A stretch of 64,000 nucleotides of DNA from contig OY855904.1 in NCBI GenBank assembly GCA_963693305.1, forward strand, positions 40,823,417-40,887,416, written 5' to 3'. Position numbers and translations under genes: made by a program. Under the pieces are notes generated by a model. It saw only the letters and a program-made list of their open reading frames with translations. It searched no databases and was not told where the DNA came from. This DNA comes from Meandrina meandrites (taxonomy: Eukaryota; Cnidaria; Anthozoa; Scleractinia; Meandrinidae). How positions within the stretch are numbered: position 1 is the first letter of the stretch; every line of letters begins with the position of its first letter. Positions 24,901-36,849 of the stretch are shown in pieces.

Positions 24901-27900
24901 AAAGAAGGTTTTCATAAAACATTTCTCCAAACTAGTTGTTGTGAAACTTGAAGCTGTGGATTGAGCTAACGCATTTATCTTCAAAACGTACATTTGCTAA
25001 CCTTGGAATACTTTTAAGCATGAGGCACTTAAAAAAGTGCCTCATGCTTCTCCATATCTATCAAGTGCGGTTAGAAGGCTAAGTAGTTTTTAGACTACTT
25101 TATAAAAAAATAAAAATAAAAATAAAATGGTGTAGTGTTGAACATAGAGCCCGCCATTCAGGATCCACCATATACCGTTCAATTAAGAACCGAATGACCG
25201 ACAGATTGGATGCAGTTGAAACATTCACAATTATTCATTCACAATTATTCACGCTTTTATCTGAGGAAAATACACATTAATATATCTTAACCAAACAAAG
25301 ATCTCCTCAGTGGAGGATGAAATGGCAGATCAATTTATTTCTCTCAAACCAGGAGCTGTGCGATAATACAAGGCATATCTCCTCGAGTGAAAAAAAAAAA
25401 TTTTGCCATAAAAGATGTGAATCAACAATGAGGCCAGATTATTCGAATTGTTGCGACAACTAAAGGGAAGCGGCTGGCCTTACCAGAATGCGCCGGTGGC
25501 GCTTAATACAAACTTAAAATGTCATAAATAAAAGAAGCGCGTGTATCAGGCATTGGGTTATAGGTTTTAAAACAGAGAAGATTGAGAACGAACAATACCT
25601 GGTGAACTCGATAAAGGTGAGGAAGGCTCGGGGGTGAAAGAGCTACTTGAAAGGGATTGCTGTGAAGACATCGACGGCTTAACAGTGGACGGATTAAATG
25701 TGGATGGCCCAGGCGACAATGAAGGACTGACTGTAACAGTCTCAAGCGTCATTGGACTCGAGGGCGTCTCAAACGTCATTGGAAATGAAGGTAATGAAGG
25801 AGTTGTTGCTATGGGAGACGCTGGAGTTGTAGTATGCCCCTGGCAACCGCCACTTCTAATTAAGACATCGTCGATGGCTAAGTCACCTCGATAAGAAGGT
25901 CCTCTTATTCCTTCAAATGTCACCTAGATGGATTCCATATAAATGAAAAATTAATACTCTACCCGTGATCGTAATAGAGGGATGATAGAAGTAATGTTCG
26001 TAAACTATGGGCAAAGGCTAAGTCGAGTTAAGTAAAAACCAAGAGAAAAAGTAACAAAACAACAAATGAACTGTTTAAGCATGTTTAACGAACAAACGAG
26101 AAGGAACATTGTTGACTCTCAGCTATATCGTGAATCAAATATCCTCTTTTTGTTTTGGTTGGTTAAGGTTTTGATTCATTCCAGAATGACTGACTGTCTG
26201 TCTGTCTGTCTGTCTGTCTGTCAAATTGGTTTGGCGCCCGTCAGTCTATGTCACCTGAATAAAAACACAAAAAAGTTATTGATCAGCTATCAATGATGAA
26301 TATTGCACTGCGTTGCACTTACGCAAACCCTTTTGAAGCAAAGCCATTTCACAGGAAAATTATGCATGTGAAGAAAAACTTACAATGTCAGTCAAATGAA
26401 TAGCTATCTCCGCCTTCATCCAGGTGTTGTTATGGTTTCCTGAAGTGTTGAATACTACTGAATTTCCACTGAAGACAGTGAGTGTTCCCATTGTGCTTCC
26501 ATACATGTTGTAATAGAACGTGAGACAAGACAGCTCTCCATTTCCAGATACAGAGAACTCAAGCTTTGCGTTATCACCGGCGACTCGTGGAGAAGACGTC
26601 TCGATGTACATATAGTATCCTACAAACGCAAGAAATAATTAACTACCATTTCACAAATAATTTGTTTATTTTCTCATATTACTCTATTTGTTCTCAATTC
26701 GATGTTACATTGAAAGCATTAAAAATCAGTAAAAATAATTAAAACAAAAAAAAAAAAAAAAAAAAAAAACGAAACGACCATCAACGGAAGTAGGTGATAT
26801 TTCCCATACCTGATCCGCTGGTATGATCAGCATCTGGACCAGTACTGGGAGATTTTGTTGATCCTGTATGACGTCTCCAGTCAAAGACATCTGAAGTAGA
26901 CTGTCGCCAGCCATCACAAAGGTGGCGGTCAAAGTCGCAAGATGTGCTAGCTAAAGTGCAAGTAAAAAACCTGTCATGTTGCTCATTTGTCTACGCAAAA
27001 GCTCCAAACTGATCATATAATTACTCATTCTACATCAATTATCAATAACATGCAATTTTATGAACTCATTGACACCTGGATACCTAACATGTTCATTTCA
27101 TAAGAACTCTGTGTCTAAGCTAGTTTTTAATATCATAGATTTTCTTTCAACCATTCATCTAGTGGAGGATGTAGAAGCAGTTCTCTAACACAAACATGGT
27201 TCATAAGTGAACTGTTGCGGTCACCGGTTCAAATAAATAAAAATAAATAAATAAAATTAACGAAAAATGAATGAAAATTAAGATTTTCAAACGTCAACAA
27301 AATTACATTTACGTTCGAAAGCTTGGTCACAAGCTGAGAGAAAAAGCTAAAAGCACTTTATGCGGCAAGTGAAAGTAACATTGCCGGTGCTGTCTTACCC
27401 TGACAGCTTCCACTGGTGATCGAGACGTCGTCGATTGCTGTGTCCCCTTCAAAGGCATCTATTATTCCTTCAAATGTCACCTAGAAAACAAAATGTATAG
27501 TCAGTCATTAAATAAGGCTTTCGATAATGTCTAGAATTCTTGTAACTATAAATCACTGCTGTGTGCTTTGCACTCTCCTCTCCTCTCCTCTCCTCTCCTC
27601 TCCTCTCCTCTCCTCTCCTCTCCTCTCCTCTCCTCTCCTCTCCTCTCCTCTCCTCTCCTCTCCTCTCCTCTCCTCTCCTCTCCTCTCCTCTCCTCTCCTC
27701 TCCTCTCCTCTCCTCTCCTCTCCTCTCCTCTCCTCTCCTGTCCTCTCCTCTCCTCTCCTGTCCTCTCCTCTCCTCTCCTCTCCTCTCCTCTCCTCTCCTC
27801 TCCTCTCCTCTCCTCTCCTCTCCTCTCCTCTCCTCTCCTCTCCTCTCCTCTCCTCTCCTCTCCTCTCCTCTCCTCTCCTCTCCTCTCCTCTCCTCTCCTC

Positions 27901-29258
27901 TCCTGTCCTCTCCTCTCCTCTCCTGTCCTCTCCTCTCCTCTCCTCTCCTCTCCTCTCCTCTCCTCTCCTCTCCTCTCCTCTCCTCTCCTCTCCTCTCCTC
28001 TCCTCTCCTCTCCTCTCCTCTCCTCTCCTCTCCTCTCCTCTCCTCTCCTCTCCTCTCCTCTCCTCTCCTCTCCTCTTCTCTCCTCTCCTCTCCTCTCCCC
28101 TGTCCTGTCCTGTCATATCCTATCTATCATATCCTCTTCTGATTACCTATTACCATAGGTGATCAGTTATCATTAAAACTTACAGTCCTTTGCAAATAAA
28201 TATTTCTTCTTGCTTCTATCCAGTATTGACCATTTTTTCCTTTTTCGTTGAATACCAAGACATTTCCGCTGAAGACATTGAGTGTTCCCGTAGTTCCTCC
28301 ATACATGTGATAATAGAATGTTAGACAAGACAGTTGTCCATTTCCAGCTACAGAAAGCTCAAGAATTGCTTTATCACCTTCGACTCGGGGAATGGACGAC
28401 TCCACGTACATATAGGATCCTGACAATAAAGAACAACACTACTTCACCTTCCCAAAGCAGAGCAAATATTTATTTATTTATAACAAAAAAAACTAACTAA
28501 CTAACTAACAAGCAAACAAAACAAATCGAAAACACACAAACAACGAAGCAACCGAACAAAAAGCAATGAAGCGGATCGGGTGCTATTTCTCTTACCTGAC
28601 CCACTTGTATGATCGTATTCCGGACCTGTAAAGAGACTTAATGTTGCCCCTGCATGAAGTGTCCAGTTAAAGTCACCTGCGCTAGACTGTCGCCAGCCAT
28701 CACAAAGTCCGTTGTCAAAGTCGCATGATGTAATAACTAAAAAGGAAGCAAACAACCAAAAGAGACAGTCATCTTTCTTGTTTATGAACTAAGGTAATGT
28801 GTGTGAAACATGTTGCACGTACCCTTTAAGATGTTGATGAAATTATTTAAACGCTACGAAAATCATTTCATTAATATTAAACAATTATTCACTGAAGTGG
28901 AGGTAAATACCAACCACTTTCACCGACACTGAAGTGAATGATTGTTTTAGTATATACCACACAACTTGAATAACTAGCTGACCAAAACATTACTTTCGGT
29001 ACCCAAAGCCACGCGCGAAGCCATTTTGTTTCTCTTCCACTGCTCGGAGGTGAATAGTATTTTGCTAATCACCTCCGAGTCAACCAATCAGCGCGCGCGG
29101 AAAGCACTTTTCACTTGCGTGGTATATACTAATACAATATATTGCTACATGCTGAAAAACGCATGTAATGGAGTAAAAAATTACTAAATAACTATGGGGT
29201 AATTGGGGAAAAGTCTAGGGTTCAATCTTCAAAAATTACAGAATCGAGCGGCAGGGCG

Positions 29259-29297
<39 letters not shown>

Positions 29298-30438
29298 AAT
29301 CAATCAATCATCATCATCATCATTATCATCATCACCATCGTCAACATCACCGTCATCGTCATCGTCATCGTCATCGTAATCATCATTATAATTTCAAATA
29401 CTTTAGAAAAACGTGTTTCCATTCAGTATCGTGATTCTCTTATAGTTTTGCTCAAAGAGAGACGTCCATATTTCGTGGTGTTGTCGTCTCACTTTTCAAT
29501 ACTTTTATGACTAAGTGAAGCTGCTAACACGCGAAGTCAACATCAACGCCAGAGCGACATGCATACGTAACAGGGCGTGAAAATCGCAACGTGTACATAC
29601 ACAAGAAAAAAAGCAGGAATATCTTGCAGTGTTACCTCCCATTGTAACAAAATAAATGTTATATTTTGTCCGGCGGCGAGAAACAAACAGTTATACGCAC
29701 GCTCTGCTAACTGTGAGCTCAACAATTAAAGCGTTTGGGAAAGAGAAGTCATCGCGTCATCATAGGCCGCTGCAACCTGGCAACATGTCCTTTCATGGGT
29801 CCTGATTCCGTATATCAGATGTGCCGGCCGTGAGCGAGCATATATAATCTGCATTATTAATTCTTAAGTATTGTTCTCGAATACGGATTCTCGAACATAA
29901 TCCTTTGAACGCTTTTCTTGGAAATCAGTAGCAGGCGGTTTTAAGGGCCTGTCAGAGCGACATGCATACGTTGTAATGAAACAAATAACAACGTGCACAA
30001 TACACAAGAAAATAGAAGAGAAATACGTTGCAGTGATATCCCATTGTAACAAAATAAATGTCAATTATTTTGCACGGCGGAGAGAAGCACGTAAATACTC
30101 GATCCTAAGTGTGAGTTCACCAATTTAAGCATTGGGAAAAAAGCCATTGTTTAATTATAGCTAACATGTCCTCTTGAGCATCAGCGTCCTTAATAGCTGA
30201 TGTCCCGTGAACGAGCACGCTGTGGAGTATATATTCTTAAGTGTTATTCTTGCATATGCACTCTCGGGTTCAATTCCCTGATCGCTTTTTGGTATTAACA
30301 GCTGATTTTTAGGGAAAACTGATGAAAAGAAACCTGTTTACCTTGTGTAGCCATGACATAATGCTTTTCATTGAACATTAAAATGTACATCAATGACAGC
30401 ACAATCATGTAACTTCTACACGTTTGCCCTGCAGTCAT
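21989..30438 (-). CDS. Two-MAM-domain, SEA-like single-pass receptor (spliced, 11 coding exons)
   Basis: Coding exons: 30438-30342, 28736-28596, 28419-28184, 27480-27399, 26947-26810, 26619-26384, 25923-25599, 24779-24685, 24064-23964, 23327-22938, 22178-21989. All introns are GT-AG and every phase matches; the sum is 2,031 nt (676 residues plus stop). The order is: signal peptide (MIVLSLMYILMF core), MAM 1 (SCDFDNGLCDGW ... GDTAIDDVSITSGSC), MAM 2 (LCDFDRHLCDGW ... GDLAIDDVLIRSGGC), a Ser/Thr/Pro stalk, a SEA-like stretch (WTKHLKNNFKREVARAAT), a furin-type RRKR site, a second SEA-like stretch, a membrane helix (AAFTIVILGAIGAAVSFLVVV) and a cytoplasmic tail. MAM domains act in cell-surface adhesion, so a role as an adhesion or signalling receptor is inferred; the ligand is unknown. 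An acceptor-like CTTTCTTCCGCAG before the start codon suggests a further 5' UTR exon upstream. Confidence 0.85.
22938..24779 (-). other. SEA-like / cleavage / transmembrane module of the receptor (exons 8-10)
   Basis: Exon 8 (24779-24685) reads ...KEMQESVLLEVRNLDIIL and joins in frame to exon 9 (24064-23964), WTKHLKNNFKREVARAATVY followed by CTLQGPRCQYTST. Exon 10 (23327-22938) begins SRRKRSSNN, a furin-type basic site, and then covers a folded region ending in AYKRRE just inside the membrane. The alternation of strand-forming VLLEV with helix-like segments resembles SEA modules, which commonly sit before the membrane in receptors cleaved outside the cell. The SEA assignment is by pattern only. 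Confidence 0.55.
25016..25049. repeat. Perfect 15-bp hairpin in receptor intron 7
   Basis: AAGCATGAGGCACTT at 25016-25030 and its exact complement at 25035-25049 are separated by AAAA. It is likely a tiny foldback repeat. No downstream feature suggests a regulatory role. Confidence 0.7.
25599..26947 (-). other. Second MAM domain plus Ser/Thr stalk (exons 5-7)
   Basis: Three exons repeat the architecture of MAM 1: CDFDRHLCDGWRQSTSDVFD, then YYMYIETSSPRVAGDNAKLE...LSCLTFYYNMYG, then VTFEGIRGPSYRGDLAIDDV. Intron positions and phases are identical to MAM 1, so the two domains arose by exon-set duplication. Exon 7 continues into a linker of about 80 residues that is rich in S, T and P, likely an O-glycosylated stalk. 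Confidence 0.85.
26190..26222. repeat. (CTGT)n microsatellite
   Basis: About eight CTGT repeats within intron 6 of the receptor gene. Confidence 0.9.
27399..28736 (-). other. First MAM domain (exons 2-4)
   Basis: Exon 2 encodes ITSCDFDNGLCDGWRQSSAG, exon 3 YMYVESSIPRVEGDKAILEL...LSCLTFYYHMYG, and exon 4 VTFEGIIDAFEGDTAIDDVS ending in GSCQG. The four cysteines, the W and the closing AIDDV block are the MAM signature. The intron between exons 3 and 4 is largely filled by the pentanucleotide repeat. Confidence 0.85.
27573..28112. repeat. (TCCTC)n pentanucleotide tract of about 525 bp with higher-order structure
   Basis: Over 100 tandem TCCTC units fill most of receptor intron 3, ending in three TGTCC variants. 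Variant units with G in place of C occur at 27740 and 27760 and again at 27905 and 27925. Each pair is 20 bp apart and the two pairs are 165 bp apart, so a 165-bp block was duplicated. On the transcribed (minus) sense it is (GAGGA)n, entirely purine. Long open frames across it are repeat artefacts. Confidence 0.95.
28947..29132. mobile_element. 186-bp MITE with 14-bp TIRs in receptor intron 1
   Basis: TTAGTATATACCAC at 28947-28960 is matched by its exact complement at 29119-29132. The interior contains an inverted CGGAGGTGA/TCACCTCCG pair and ACCAATCAGCGCGCGCGG. It has no coding capacity, and the superfamily cannot be assigned. Confidence 0.7.
29259..29380. repeat. Compound microsatellite (GTCT)n-(CAAT)n-(ATC/GTC)n
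   Basis: Three adjoining simple repeats in intron 1 of the receptor gene: about ten GTCT units, about three CAAT units, then an ATC/GTC trinucleotide run. Confidence 0.9.
29551..30225. repeat. Diverged tandem duplication, period about 404 bp
   Basis: AGAGCGACATGCATACGT begins blocks at about 29551 and 29955. Both blocks continue through ACACAAGAAAA and CCCATTGTAACAAAATAAATGT in the same order. It lies in intron 1 and no protein is conserved across both copies. Confidence 0.7.
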
Positions 30439-30439
30439 C

Positions 30440-31840
30440 TTTTCTGTGAATGAGCCTGCGGAAGAAAGAGAAAATAAGAGACGTGATTTCTACCAAGACT
30501 TTTTCTTTCCTTTTATAGTAACAGATATGAATCTAAATTGATTTTGTTAAGCATATACATGCGAAAATAATCGTAATCAGTCGACGTTTAGGCATCATCT
30601 TGACGCCATTCTCAGGGCTAAAACAAAATTATAAAGCGATGTCGTTGAAGAGTTTCTAAATTTGCATTTGAATACTTTTGCACGGACAGAGTCCGTTTGC
30701 ACTTTAAGAAATGATCGCAGCTTGCGGATGAAAAGCATCTTTTTGATTAGGCAATCCATTTTGTTCTTACACTTTGCACTTTGCAACCATGTGAAATTGA
30801 TTTAACAGAGACGCACGCAGTGGAACATTGTGATCGTCCACGCAGTGCTTGTAAATGAAGGGCGATTTCTGTGAATCTAATGGATCTAATGGAGATTTAG
30901 ATGGTGTAATTTTGGCACATGCGACTTTCATAGACCGCCTTTGTTGCGCGCTCTCAATAAGCGAAAATCCCATGCAACTTTAGAGCATAGGATCGCCGAG
31001 GCTACGATTTTCGTAAGGTTTCATAACACGTTTCAAACGCCTACGACATTTTTCGTGTCGTATGTAAACCTGCAGAACTTTGCTTTTAAGAGCAAACTCT
31101 ATGAGATGTGCGCTATTTATGATATCACTATAATAAGACACGAATTTAAAATTTATATGCCTTTAATTTTATAATCAGACTAGAACTGAGATAACATGAT
31201 GCACTGCAGAACTGGAATATCCGATTTCTGGCATGCATGCGTGACATGCAACGGCAATAAACGATTGCTGGTCGTTCTACCTTTAGATTATAGCAATCCC
31301 TTTTGACCATTTTAACGAATATACGAAACCCGAGTAAAAACGGTGATACGATAGCTACGTGCATGTTTCTGATTTTCTTGCCTCCGTCTCTCAGGGCTTG
31401 AAGTAGTGGGCAACACGGGGTCTGACTAATTTGGTTTTCATCAGCAGTTCCGCTGGTGGGACTCTTGTTGATGAGTGTGGCGTTATTCGGGGCTTGAGCT
31501 TGAGCAGAAAATGTCACAATGCTACATGTTTCCCAGTTCTATTTTCTCTTTACCATCCTTAAAGACTCTAGCCGCTCATGGAAGTTATTTCAAACTTTAA
31601 TTTTAACGACTCTTTTACGTTTGCCACACTTCTTTTCTGTCAGCCCCTGAGGAAGGTCTCTATTGCAAACCAAAACATCAAGCAATTTTGTTTAATATAT
31701 TTAAGTTTTTTTTTTTTTATTTCCCAAGTTGCTTATTTTTGGTCGCCAAGCCGCTTGGATTAGTCTGCCGTAAATGCATATCATTTTAGATATTTTATTG
31801 ATCCAGGTTCGTCGGTTCGTCGCTTAGTGGTCTTGTAGAT
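30440..31840. other. No supported gene
   Basis: The 5' flank of the receptor gene. A 123-codon minus-strand frame at 31146-31517 is open but has no recognisable domain or clear splice sites. A 5' UTR exon of the receptor may lie here. Confidence 0.3.
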
Positions 31841-31844
31841 TTTA

Positions 31845-32066
31845 TTAGACAGGAACAGACCATAGCATCTTGAGGAGGAAAGTTGACTCAGTGCATTGGC
31901 CTTGCCTTTTCTTGTCCTTACTGTATAGAAAATCTTGTACTCTTACGCTGCGAGGCAAGAGCTCAAAGGTAAACTCTTGGGGCAGCAGCATCCCCTTCTT
32001 GTCATTGAAGAGCCCCTCCAGCGGCCTGGGATCTGTCTGTGTGGTGACTTTCTGTCCGTACAACAA
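31845..32066 (-). pseudogene. Unrecognised exon-like coding fragment
   Basis: The minus strand reads QTDPRPLEGLFNDKKGMLLP QEFTFELLPRSVRVQDF, with protein-like composition and less AT bias than its surroundings. I do not recognise the family. There is no start context, no matching partner exon nearby and no transposon ends. It may be a fragment of a retroelement or of a host gene. Confidence 0.3.
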
Positions 32067-32079
32067 CTGATAAATCGTC

Positions 32080-35000
32080 TTTAAACGAAGATAATGGCCA
32101 AAGCCTCTTTTTCAACAGCGGATCAGTAACCACACTCAGCGCTATTCAGTGATTTTGAAATACATCCGATTGGGCCCTCCATTTCATCAGCCATGGTTTC
32201 CAATGCCTAGGATACCGATCGGGCTTTAATATATTTCGTTTCGATATCTTGATCAACATAGATCGCCTCCTTTACACAACTATCTTCGTGCCCAAATCTT
32301 AAGCAAATATACCATGGGATATTTTGCTTGGTTGAAAGATTTTGTTTCAGTCGATCGGAATTACTTCGAACCTGACCCGACACGCTCCCTTTGGCAACGA
32401 GGGCTTGCAATTTTTGCTGCTGGTTTCATAATTTTACTGAAACGCTCCCGACATTTAATTTGAATCGCGTTTGTTTGATGAACATGTTTAAACCCGCTTT
32501 TGATTTCTGGAGTGGGCCCAATGCGACACGTATTTTATGATATTAATGTCGTCTTCTTTCCGTTGTATTTTTCATTCTACAAATTTCAACAACCAGTTTG
32601 AACGATTTCGTGCGATAGCTTGAAAGATGATACATGGCATAGACGTCGTCTTAATCTGCGCTTCCTTCGACAACTTGGCATTCTTTGTTTATCTTCCGGC
32701 AGGAGTCTACATCGGTGTTGCTTCTTTCCTTCACATTTCTTCTTCGTCGACCTTGCTGGCATTGTTGTCATTGGTGTGCGTCTTCTTTCCCAAGTCGATT
32801 CGATTCTTCGAAGCAATTTCAGTTGCTCAGAGACGATTTCCAGCGCTTCTTCGAATTTGTCAGCAGTCGGCGTTGAATGCGATAGTCGCTGATTCGACAG
32901 GCGAGTCTACTCCAAAGCGTGTCCTCCAATATTTTCCGGACTACCTGCGAGCTTTTTCTAAGGCAAAGGCATGAAATTACCATCTCCACATTTTCCAGAT
33001 GTTACGATTATTTTCGGAGTTTTCCGAAGATGTTCCGACGCCTTTCTAGCATTGCCGAAGAGTAGCGAAGATGATCTCACGAGTTTCAAACGTTTTGCCG
33101 AAGTGTGTAAAATTGAGTCACACATGAATAATGATGCTCTGGACTATTTTTTCGCCGAAATTGAATTGAATACAATACGTAATATTTTATTTATCCGCTT
33201 GAAGATTAGAAAATTCGAAAAGTATAGCCAAGAACAACAGGCCCCTGGTGTTTTTTTTTTTTCGGATGACCTTCTAAAGAAGCCAGTAAGGCTCAATCTC
33301 CTGTGGTGGACTGATACTCGTGGGGAAATAGCGTTGAATGCAATTTCAAAATAAATCTACCGTTTCTCGACAGAAAGATACGAGCCGATATTTCGGCCGA
33401 AATTTCTCTTCTAAATAGAGATAGATAGTTGGATAAACTTTATTGTGTCAGGGCCACGTAGCCTGTTTACATCGCTCTTTTTTTTTTCTTTTGCCATCCC
33501 GAAATAAATACATATCAATAGTGCAGACAAAGGGATTCGATCTGTTTTTAGAAGGCTAAGATACATATCAAAGACAATTGAAAAGGAAAAGATACAGACA
33601 GCTCGCATGTTGAATTACATAATATTTGTTCATATATCTCAAGTGTGACAAAGAAATGAATAATCCTTCAAAGTGCGCTTAAGGAAAAAAAATAAAGCTT
33701 CAGTAAACACAACTATAAAGCCTGCATTAACGCGCTGGACAATTTCTTGCAAATTTTTTTGCTATGGCGAAGCGCTGCAGGACGTTCAGCTATACGCGTT
33801 TAATAAACTCCCAGGAGGTCTGGTTGAGCTGATGGCTCGACATTTTTAAATTATGATTCTTGTGAAAGTGAGAAATTATCATCGCAGGGAATTTCCAATT
33901 TAAGCAACTGGAATAAAGAAGCCTGAAAAAAAAAAATGTAACGAAAAAGAAAATGCGCAATAAGTCTGGATCGAAAAATGATTTTGAGTATATTTTTTTT
34001 CTGCTTCGGAAAGGCTTGTCCACTAAATATATCTCAATTTAAAAAAAAAAAAGGAAAACTTGACCTCCGAACCGATTTCGCAATCGCCACAGGATAGCTC
34101 TGGCGTTTCTTCTTGCGTGATTCATTTGCTAAATGCGCACGAGTCTTGCCGCGTATTGAGTCCTCGATCCCTCTCCCCTAGCGCCATGCACACATTCTTT
34201 TTCTCGGCGTAGCCAATGTGGTAAATCGAGAAGATGTTTAAGTAACATACATTACGCAACAGGGATCTCCAATAACTGGCACGTGTACATGGCTGTGCAC
34301 GTGACTAGATTATGTAATAATTCATGTAACATTTTGTCTTCACTGAGTAAATGTTCGCCGAAACATGCATATTTTGGTCAAACATAAAATAATATAAAAA
34401 ATGACATTTTAACACATTTAAGTGCCGACTCTGCTCCAGCTCGCGACTTCCGTCTCTCTTAAGACATTCCCAGCTAATGGACATACTATATAAATTGCCC
34501 TTTTAGTAATCCGAAATGGTAAACTTCTTGGACTTTTCCTTCAACAGATTAGCCGACAGTTTTCTATTTCAACGTCATTTGTCGACAGTTTTTTGATTTG
34601 GGAACAATTGTTTCTCAGGTTTCAGGCGTTTAATTTGATCGATAAAATGTCATAGAACTCGACCAATTTTTCGGACAAAAAGTTAACGTCTCAACATCGT
34701 AGAGTTATTCTGCCGTAGCCGCGAAACAAAGTGCAAGGAGAAATACCACAAGAAAATAAGTGAAAAATGTAAAATGCTGTTAAAATCTTATAAATGTAAA
34801 CACCCGACTAAAGAAAAACTAAGCAGCTTTGTTTGAAATTCCTACCTTGAAGGTTGTGGTGTCTCCTTTAACTTTTTTGATAAAATACTCTTTAACCTGA
34901 ATGTTCCAAGTTTGGCGTAGAAAATGATGCCCTCATTAGTAACCCTTGGTTTAAATAGCAAAATCATCAGACATTAATTGCTATCCACCCCACAGAGATA

Positions 35001-35100
35001 GATGCTTTCATTAAATAAGGCAATTTATCCATTATATAGATGGAAAAATGGAAGTCTCTTAGGAAAGAATATATTATAAATTGAAATACGAAGAACACCT
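32080..35100. other. Unassigned DNA with weak coding-like stretches
   Basis: Between 32,590 and 33,350 all frames on both strands are unusually open. The minus strand around 32,800-32,880 reads EALEIVSEQLKLLRRIESTW, a coiled-coil-like phrase that then shifts frame, and the plus strand has a 127-codon frame at 32971-33354. None has a domain I recognise. The rest is AT-rich with no recognisable element. Confidence 0.3.
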
Positions 35101-36849
35101 TTCGGGTTTTTAAAAAAAATGTAAAATCAAGACAATTTATATTCCTATATTTAGCTTCAGCAATAAGACAGACTTGATAGTTATTTTTATATTGAAGTTC
35201 CTAAAAAGCGGCCCATACAAAGTCTTGTATTCCCCTTCGTGCAAATTCTCACGTTTTCAAACACTGTTACGCAATATGGTCTTTTGATACTCACAACTTG
35301 AGCTCAGACCACATGTGGGTGCCACCGGGTTTTTTAAAAATAGAAAATTATAAAATGAACTTGATTCACAGTTCTTTGATTTTAAAAAATATATTTCAGA
35401 TAAAATGCTATAAAACCTTTTTTCGATTTTTTTTTTCTAATGCCAGATTGATTGCTATCTTTTTCTGATTTTTCTTTTACGATAATTGTGTTCTTTTAGC
35501 ATAGGGAATTATGTTGCCTTTTTTCAAAAGGTGAACTTGAAACAAAGCAAGTACCCTAATCTGTCTACCGACAGGCAGCCCAAGGCTAAGTTGCGGTGTA
35601 TGTAATCCAAGTTAAAAAAAAAAAAAATGGACAAAAAATAATTAAAAAAATGTTGCGATGCACTTGAGCCAGCGAGGATCATATTACGTAATATAAAAGC
35701 GCTGAACATGTAAGAGATTGTATGGGAATATTTTCGATATGTTTTTGGAACAATTCTCAATTCTCCCTGCGTCTGTACTCAAACTTTTGTAATTTACAAA
35801 CTTTGGTGACTTGAAGCGATTTTAGCGAGTTATCGCTTTCTAAAAGCTTTCCACACCAAAGTTATTACAAAGCTGCAATTCCCTTAAATTGCCTCAAGTT
35901 TGCAAAGCGAGCTCACAGACAGCAGAAAATACAACATGGAAACAAGCTAATGCTTTTCCGTTGAGGATTTTTGGATTTTCCTGTTTCCTGAGATATATTG
36001 TAGATACTCCCGTACAAACTCTTAAGTTTCACCCCTATTATGTAATGATTTAAATATAACCTACGCTGGTTCACGACATATCCTTTGACTGCCCGTCGGC
36101 AGACAAATGAATTATAGCACGGCAACTCTTCTGTTTATAATAGTTTAACAATAAATGGTTCGTGTTATGTAACCTTACGCTTTTATAACTCTTCATGGGG
36201 TGGATAACAATTATGTAACAGATATTACTTCCTTTAACTAGATACTTTTCATTAAACGTCTTTAGTTGTTGAGGCAGGCTGAGACAACCAGGTATTGATA
36301 ACTTTTAAAAACTAATTTCTATTTTTAAATTTAGATTCAGAAATAGACGAATTTTGAAAGATATTTTTATATTGAAGTCCCTAAAAAGCGGCCCATACAA
36401 ACTCTCGTATTTCCCTACAAACTCTCACGTTTTCAAACGCCATTACGCAATATAGTCTTTGCATAATCACAACTTGAACTTGGCCTGCCTGTGATCTGCC
36501 ATCGGTTTTTGAAAAAAAAGAAAAGACTAAGTTAAAAATTGAACTCGATTTGCAGTTCTTTGATTTCGAGAAATAATTCCAGATAAAAATACTGAAAAAC
36601 GTTGTTTTTTTTAGTTTTTAGAAAAGGAAACTATTTTGCTTTTATTCAAAAAGGTGAACCTTAAACAAAGCAGTACTCTAATTCGTTTGTCTGCCGACAG
36701 GCAGCCCAAGATTAAGTTGCGGAGCACGTGGACCAGCGGGGATCATATTATAACGTTGCAGCGGCACGTGACAATATAGGAAATTGCAAGGGAATATTCG
36801 CGGGATAATTAACGATATATTTTAGGAAAAATTCTTAATTCTCCCTTAA

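Noticed and set aside
25016..25049. Bacterial-type terminator or microRNA precursor
   Set aside because: The stem is only 15 bp, lies in an intron of an animal gene and lacks the length of a pre-miRNA. A foldback repeat is simpler.
27527..28162. Four open frames of 187-211 codons on both strands
   Set aside because: They are translations of the TCCTC pentanucleotide repeat, which has no stop in any frame. They lie inside an intron.
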